A stretch of DNA of 64,000 nt from Stutzerimonas stutzeri (GTDB lineage Bacteria; Pseudomonadota; Gammaproteobacteria; Pseudomonadales; Pseudomonadaceae). The position numbers and the translations under genes are program-made. This document shows, one piece after another, positions 59,445 to 64,000 of the stretch. A model generated the notes under the pieces. It was not told the DNA's origin and ran no database searches. It saw only the letters and a program-made list of their open reading frames with translations. Each line of letters opens with the position of its first letter. Position 1 is the first letter of the stretch. The stretch covers positions 62,001 to 126,000 of the forward strand of contig NZ_JYHV01000010.1 of the NCBI RefSeq assembly GCF_000952685.1, written 5' to 3'.

Positions 59445-60992
59445 ATGTCCGAAACATCCGGCAAAGGCGGCTTGCTGCGGTCCAGTGCGGTAGTCAGTGT
59501 GATGACGCTGCTGTCCCGGGTGCTGGGCATGGTACGCGATATGGTCGTGGCGAGCTACTTCGGTTCCGGCGCGTCGGCTGACGCCTTTTTCATTGCCTTC
59601 AAAATCCCGAATTTCCTGCGCCGTCTGTTTGCCGAAGGCGCATTCGCCCAAGCGTTCGTGCCGGTGCTATCGGAATACCGAACCAAACGGACATTGGTTG
59701 AGGTCAAGCTGCTGGTCGATCGCACGGCGGGCATGCTTGGGTTGATTCTGACGGGTATTACCGCCATCGGGGTGCTGGCTTCGCCTTACGTGGTGATGTT
59801 GTTCGCGCCGGGTTTTCATGACGAGCCGGCGAAGATGCAGCTGGCTGGCGAGCTGCTGCGGATCACCTTTCCCTATCTGTTGTTGATTTCCCTGACGGCA
59901 TTTACCTCCGGCGTGCTCAATACCTATGGGCACTTCGCGGTGCCGGGCTTTACCCCGGTGCTGCTCAACGTCTGCATGATCACCTCGGCGATATTCCTTA
60001 CGCCCTATTTCGATCAGCCCATCATGGCCCTGGCCTGGGGCGTGTTCATCGCTGGCTTCGCTCAGTTGGCCTTCCAGCTTCCCTATGTTGCCAAGCTGGG
60101 GTTGTTGCCGCGGCCGCGAGTAAAGTTCGGTGACGAGGGCGTGCGGCGGATCATGCTACTGATGGTTCCCGCCCTGTTCGGCGTGTCGGTGAGTCAGATC
60201 AACCTTCTGCTCGATACGGTGCTCGCTTCATTCCTGCAGACCGGTAGTGTGTCGTGGCTTTACTATGCGGACCGACTTTCGGAATTGCCGCTCGGGGCGT
60301 TTGGCATCGCCATCGGTACGGTGATCCTTCCGAGTCTGTCGCGTCAGCACGCCGGCGAAGACCCGAAGGCCTTTTCCAATACACTTAATTGGGCGCTGCG
60401 CATGGTGCTGCTGGTTGGGGTACCCGCAGCGCTGGCCTTGGGGATTCTGGCCGAGCCGCTAATCGCCAGCTTGTTCTTTTACGGCGCGATGAGCGAGGAA
60501 GCGGTGGTGCAGTCGGCCAATGCGCTCGAGGCTTACTCGCTGGGCGTGCTGGCATTCATGCTGATCAAGGTGTTGGCGCCGGGTTTCTTCGCGCGGCAGG
60601 ATTTGAAGACGCCGGTGCGGGTCGCAATCACCTGCATGATCGCCAACATGGTCATGAATTTGATACTCATCTGGCCGCTCAAACATGTCGGACTGGCGCT
60701 GGCAACCTCGCTGTCGTCGATGCTCAATGCCGGTTTGCTGTTCTGGGGGCTATACCGGATCGGCGTGTTTCAGCTGGCGCCGGGCTGGGGGCTTTTCCTG
60801 CTGCGTTTGACCGGCGGTTGTGCCGCCATGGTGGCGGTGGTCTGGTGGCTCAACGCGCCATCGGTCGAGTGGTTCGCCTGGGATTGGCAACGGCGCGCAT
60901 TGCAGTTGGGGTTGCTGGTGGCGGCGGGACTAGGCGCTTTCGCAGCCGGGCTGGTATTGCTCGGTTTGCGGCCGCGCCATCTTCGTCACTGA
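59445..60992 (+). CDS. murJ: MurJ, lipid II flippase
   Basis: 515 residues, about 14 membrane segments, MATE/MVF family. Conserved MurJ stretches: SRVLGMVRDMVVASYFG, FFIAFKIPNFLRRLFAEGAF and WLYYADRLSELPLGAFGIA. Translocates the peptidoglycan precursor across the inner membrane. ATG 59445 with TAGGAAG upstream. Divergent from rpsT. Confidence 0.96.
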   Translation: MSETSGKGGLLRSSAVVSVMTLLSRVLGMVRDMVVASYFGSGASADAFFIAFKIPNFLRRLFAEGAFAQAFVPVLSEYRTKRTLVEVKLLVDRTAGMLGLILTGITAIGVLASPYVVMLFAPGFHDEPAKMQLAGELLRITFPYLLLISLTAFTSGVLNTYGHFAVPGFTPVLLNVCMITSAIFLTPYFDQPIMALAWGVFIAGFAQLAFQLPYVAKLGLLPRPRVKFGDEGVRRIMLLMVPALFGVSVSQINLLLDTVLASFLQTGSVSWLYYADRLSELPLGAFGIAIGTVILPSLSRQHAGEDPKAFSNTLNWALRMVLLVGVPAALALGILAEPLIASLFFYGAMSEEAVVQSANALEAYSLGVLAFMLIKVLAPGFFARQDLKTPVRVAITCMIANMVMNLILIWPLKHVGLALATSLSSMLNAGLLFWGLYRIGVFQLAPGWGLFLLRLTGGCAAMVAVVWWLNAPSVEWFAWDWQRRALQLGLLVAAGLGAFAAGLVLLGLRPRHLRH

Positions 60993-61042
60993 TCAGCAGT
61001 TCGCGTACGCCGCAAACCTGTCCGGGACCGCCGGCTCATGCG

Positions 61043-61048
61043 TATAAT
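61043..61048 (+). promoter_or_regulatory. -10 element of the ribF promoter
   Basis: A perfect TATAAT 28 nt upstream of the ribF ATG. The -35 position has no good match. It supports the ATG at 61077 over the in-frame ATG at 61038, which would lie upstream of the -10. Confidence 0.5.
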
Positions 61049-61076
61049 CGACGACTTTTCAAGCAAGAAGTGCGGT

Positions 61077-62027
61077 ATGCAGCTGGTTCGAGGTCTTCAT
61101 AACCTGCGGCCCCGGCATCGGGGTTGCGTCGCCACCATCGGCAATTTCGACGGGGTTCACCGGGGGCATCAAGCCATCCTGGCGCGTCTGCGCGAGCGTG
61201 CCGCCGAGCTCGGGTTGCCCAGCTGCGTGGTGATATTCGAACCGCAGCCGCGCGAATACTTTGCACCGGACAAAGCGCCAGCACGGCTGACCCGGCTGCG
61301 TGAAAAGCTCCAGTTGCTCGATGAGCATGGCGTCGACTTGGTGCTGTGCCTGGCCTTCAATCGCCGTTTGCGCGAATTGAGCGCCGCCGAGTTCGTCCAC
61401 GCGACGCTGGTCGAAGGTCTCGGCGTCCGACACTTGGAAGTGGGCGACGATTTTCGTTTCGGTTGTGACCGTGCCGGCGATTTCAATTTTCTATTGAAGG
61501 CGGGCGCCGCGGAAGGGTTTACGGTCGAGGCTGCCACCACTATCGAGGTGGGTGGTGAACGTGTCAGCAGTACACGGCTGCGCCAGGTCCTCGCCGATGG
61601 CGATCTGGCATTGGCACAGAAGCTGCTCGGGCGGCCGTTCAGCATTACCGGGCGAGTCATGCACGGACAGGCGCTCGGGCGTCAGCTTGGCGCACCGACT
61701 GCCAACATTCAGCTCAAGCGCAGAAACACACCGCTCAGCGGTGTGTTCATGGTCAGCACGGATGTTGACGGCGTTGTACAGCCAGCGGTGGCCAACATCG
61801 GCATGCGGCCGTCGGTCAAAAGCGACGGCCAGCCGCATCTGGAAGTGCATTTGCTCAATTACAAGGGTGACCTCTATGGTCGTCTGTTGCGCGTGACTTT
61901 CCACCACAAGCTGCGTGATGAGCAGCGCTTCGCCTCGCTGGAGGCGCTCAAGACGGCGATTGAAACGGATATCGCCGCGGCTCGCGAATACTGGCGGGCT
62001 TCACCCTTTACCACGAGTCAGGACTGA
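61077..62027 (+). CDS. ribF: Bifunctional riboflavin kinase/FAD synthetase
   Basis: 316 residues. N-terminal FMN adenylyltransferase ([17 protein letters not shown] nucleotide motif) and C-terminal riboflavin kinase ([20 protein letters not shown]). Makes FMN and FAD, also required by the flavoenzymes of this window. The start [12 protein letters not shown] is family-like. ileS begins 1 nt after its stop. Confidence 0.96.
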   Translation: MQLVRGLHNLRPRHRGCVATIGNFDGVHRGHQAILARLRERAAELGLPSCVVIFEPQPREYFAPDKAPARLTRLREKLQLLDEHGVDLVLCLAFNRRLRELSAAEFVHATLVEGLGVRHLEVGDDFRFGCDRAGDFNFLLKAGAAEGFTVEAATTIEVGGERVSSTRLRQVLADGDLALAQKLLGRPFSITGRVMHGQALGRQLGAPTANIQLKRRNTPLSGVFMVSTDVDGVVQPAVANIGMRPSVKSDGQPHLEVHLLNYKGDLYGRLLRVTFHHKLRDEQRFASLEALKTAIETDIAAAREYWRASPFTTSQD

Positions 62028-62028
62028 A

Positions 62029-64000
62029 ATGACCGATTACAAAGCGACCCTCAATCTGCCGTCCACGGCATTTCCGATGAAGGCCGGTCTGCCACAGCGC
62101 GAGCCGGAGACCCTGCAGCGCTGGAACAGCATTGACCTGTACGGGAAGCTGCGGCAGATCGGCGAAGGTCGCCCGAAGTTCGTCCTGCACGACGGCCCGC
62201 CCTATGCCAACGGCAGCATTCATATCGGTCATGCGGTCAACAAGGTCATCAAGGATTTCATCGTTCGCTCCAAGACCCTGGCTGGTTTCGACGCGCCTTA
62301 CGTACCCGGGTGGGATTGCCATGGCTTGCCGATCGAGCACAAGGTCGAGATCACCTACGGCAAGAACCAGCCGGCAGACCTGACCCGCGAGCGCTGCCGT
62401 GCCTATGCGGCCGAGCAGATCGAGGGGCAGAAGGCCGACTTCATCCGTCTTGGCGTTCTAGGTGATTGGAGCAACCCTTATCGCACCATGGATTTCGCCA
62501 ACGAAGCCGGCGAAATCCGCGCGTTGGCGAAAATGGTCGAAGGCGGTTTCGTCTTCAAAGGCCTGAAGCCGGTGAACTGGTGCTTCGACTGTGGCTCGGC
62601 GCTGGCCGAGGCGGAAGTGGAGTATCAGGACAAGAAATCCGATGCCATCGACGTCGCCTTCGAGGTCGAGGACGCCGACAAGCTGGCTGCTGCGTTCGGC
62701 CTGCCGAATCTGGCCAAGTCCGCCAGCATCGTTATCTGGACCACCACGCCCTGGACCATTCCGGCCAACCAGGCGCTCAATGTCCATCCCGAATTCGTCT
62801 ATGCGCTGGTCCATACCGGCGAGCGTCTACTGGTGCTGGCAGAAGAGCTGGTCGAGTCCTGCCTGCAGCGCTACGGCCTGTCGGGTGAAATCATCGCCCG
62901 TTGCGAAGGCAAGGCGTTGGAGCTGATCCGCTTCCGCCATCCGTTCTACGAACGCTTCGCTCCAGTGTATCTGGCCGAATATGTCGAAACCGGCGCCGGT
63001 ACCGGTATCGTCCATTCCGCGCCAGCATATGGTGAAGACGACTTCCGCTCCTGCAAGCATTACGGCATGGAGAACGATGACATTCTCGGCCCGGTGCAGA
63101 GCAACGGTGTCTACGTCTCCGACCTACCGTTCTTCGGCGGTCAGTTCATCTGGAAGGCCAATCCGGCCATCGTCGAGAAGCTGCGTGAAGTCGGCGCGCT
63201 GCTCAAGCACGAGGCGATCCAGCACAGCTACATGCACTGCTGGCGGCACAAAACCCCACTTATTTACCGCGCCACGGCGCAGTGGTTCGTCGGAATGGAC
63301 AAGGTCGCCCACGATGGCAGCTCGCTGCGCCGGCGCGCGCTAGATGCCATTGAACAGACCGAATTCGTTCCGGCCTGGGGGCAGGCGCGTTTGCATGGCA
63401 TGATCGCCGGGCGTCCGGACTGGTGCATCTCGCGCCAGCGCACCTGGGGCGTGCCGATTCCGTTCTTCCTGCACAAAGAAAGTGGCGACCTGCATCCTCG
63501 CACCGTCGAACTGATGGAGGCGGTTGCGCAACGCGTGGAGCAGGGCGGCATCGAAGCTTGGTCGAAGCTGGATGCAGCCGAGTTGCTGGGTGAGGAAGCG
63601 GCGCAATACGAAAAAATCAGCGACACCCTGGACGTCTGGTTCGACTCAGGCACCACCCATTGGCATGTGATGCGCGGTTCGCATCCGATGGGGCATGAAA
63701 ACGGCCCTCGCGCTGATCTGTACCTGGAGGGCTCCGATCAGCACCGTGGCTGGTTCCATTCATCGCTGTTGACCGGTTCGGCTATCGACGGCCATGCGCC
63801 GTACAAGGGGCTTCTGACGCACGGTTTCGTGGTCGACGAGAACGGCCGCAAAATGTCCAAGTCGCTGGGCAACGTTGTCGCGCCGCAGGAAGTCACCGAT
63901 AGCCTGGGTGCAGACATTCTGCGTCTGTGGGTCGCTTCCACCGATTACTCAGGCGAGATGGCGGTTTCCAAGGTCATCCTGCAGCGCAGTGCGGACTCCT
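62029..64000 (+). CDS. ileS: Isoleucyl-tRNA synthetase (partial, C-terminus off the window)
   Basis: First 657 codons, running off the right edge. Class I signature HIGH at residues 65-68, editing (CP1) domain about 200-400, and KMSKS at 608-612 ([11 protein letters not shown]). Start ATG 62029, one base after the ribF stop; the ribF-ileS pairing is standard in this lineage. Intact as far as visible. Confidence 0.97.
   Translation, partial: MTDYKATLNLPSTAFPMKAGLPQREPETLQRWNSIDLYGKLRQIGEGRPKFVLHDGPPYANGSIHIGHAVNKVIKDFIVRSKTLAGFDAPYVPGWDCHGLPIEHKVEITYGKNQPADLTRERCRAYAAEQIEGQKADFIRLGVLGDWSNPYRTMDFANEAGEIRALAKMVEGGFVFKGLKPVNWCFDCGSALAEAEVEYQDKKSDAIDVAFEVEDADKLAAAFGLPNLAKSASIVIWTTTPWTIPANQALNVHPEFVYALVHTGERLLVLAEELVESCLQRYGLSGEIIARCEGKALELIRFRHPFYERFAPVYLAEYVETGAGTGIVHSAPAYGEDDFRSCKHYGMENDDILGPVQSNGVYVSDLPFFGGQFIWKANPAIVEKLREVGALLKHEAIQHSYMHCWRHKTPLIYRATAQWFVGMDKVAHDGSSLRRRALDAIEQTEFVPAWGQARLHGMIAGRPDWCISRQRTWGVPIPFFLHKESGDLHPRTVELMEAVAQRVEQGGIEAWSKLDAAELLGEEAAQYEKISDTLDVWFDSGTTHWHVMRGSHPMGHENGPRADLYLEGSDQHRGWFHSSLLTGSAIDGHAPYKGLLTHGFVVDENGRKMSKSLGNVVAPQEVTDSLGADILRLWVASTDYSGEMAVSKVILQRSADS

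Overview
The window is one continuous stretch of a high-GC gammaproteobacterial chromosome. Gene content, gene order and protein similarity point to a Pseudomonas/Stutzerimonas-type bacterium. Clear counterparts of the P. aeruginosa choline/betaine/carnitine locus, the siaABCD operon and the ettA-to-ileS region appear in sequence. This assignment rests on family recognition from memory, not on a database search. I saw no tRNA, rRNA, insertion sequence, prophage or CRISPR array.

Region 1 (1-31.9 kb) is an almost complete machine for turning L-carnitine and glycine betaine into pyruvate and C1 units. On the left are the choline-type ABC importer genes cbcV and cbcW (cbcW runs off the edge), serine dehydratase (sdaB) and the master activator gbdR. 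A leftward operon follows: M19-type protein, V4R-like protein, dgcA, dgcB, two electron-transfer-flavoprotein-like subunits and an 82-residue protein. It demethylates dimethylglycine. Next is the carnitine unit: cdhR, reading left, and caiX-cdhC-cdhA-cdhB, reading right. A second leftward block carries glyA, soxB, soxD, soxA, soxG, purU and fdhA (sarcosine to glycine to serine, plus formaldehyde and formyl-THF disposal). The divergent pair gbcB/gbcA (betaine to dimethylglycine) closes the region. Carnitine is converted to betaine, betaine is demethylated three times to glycine, GlyA makes serine and SdaB makes pyruvate.

Region 2 (32-47.4 kb) holds gluconokinase, siaABCD (a phosphatase/kinase switch controlling a diguanylate cyclase), the ribosome-associated ABC-F ATPase ettA, a large PAS-GGDEF-EAL protein, a second glyA, a cache-domain two-component system, an isoprenylcysteine methyltransferase-like membrane protein, the c-di-GMP receptor mapZ and radA. 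Four c-di-GMP-related genes or units therefore lie within about 14 kb.

Region 3 (47.4-64 kb) is mostly housekeeping: a CopD-like membrane protein, a cysteine-tailed YdcH-like protein, mscL, a Lon-like protease, yqhA-type and FKBP genes, a small protein behind a Fur-box-like site, ispB, rplU-rpmA-obgE, proB, creA, rpsT, murJ, ribF and the 5' part of ileS.

Notable non-coding signals are: a sigma-54-type promoter before gbdR; three direct repeats in the cdhR/caiX gap; a family of GTAGGGTGGA-type palindromes and other strong inverted repeats in most gaps of the leftward catabolic transcripts; an intrinsic terminator inside the ettA leader; and a Fur-box-like site near 53.8 kb.
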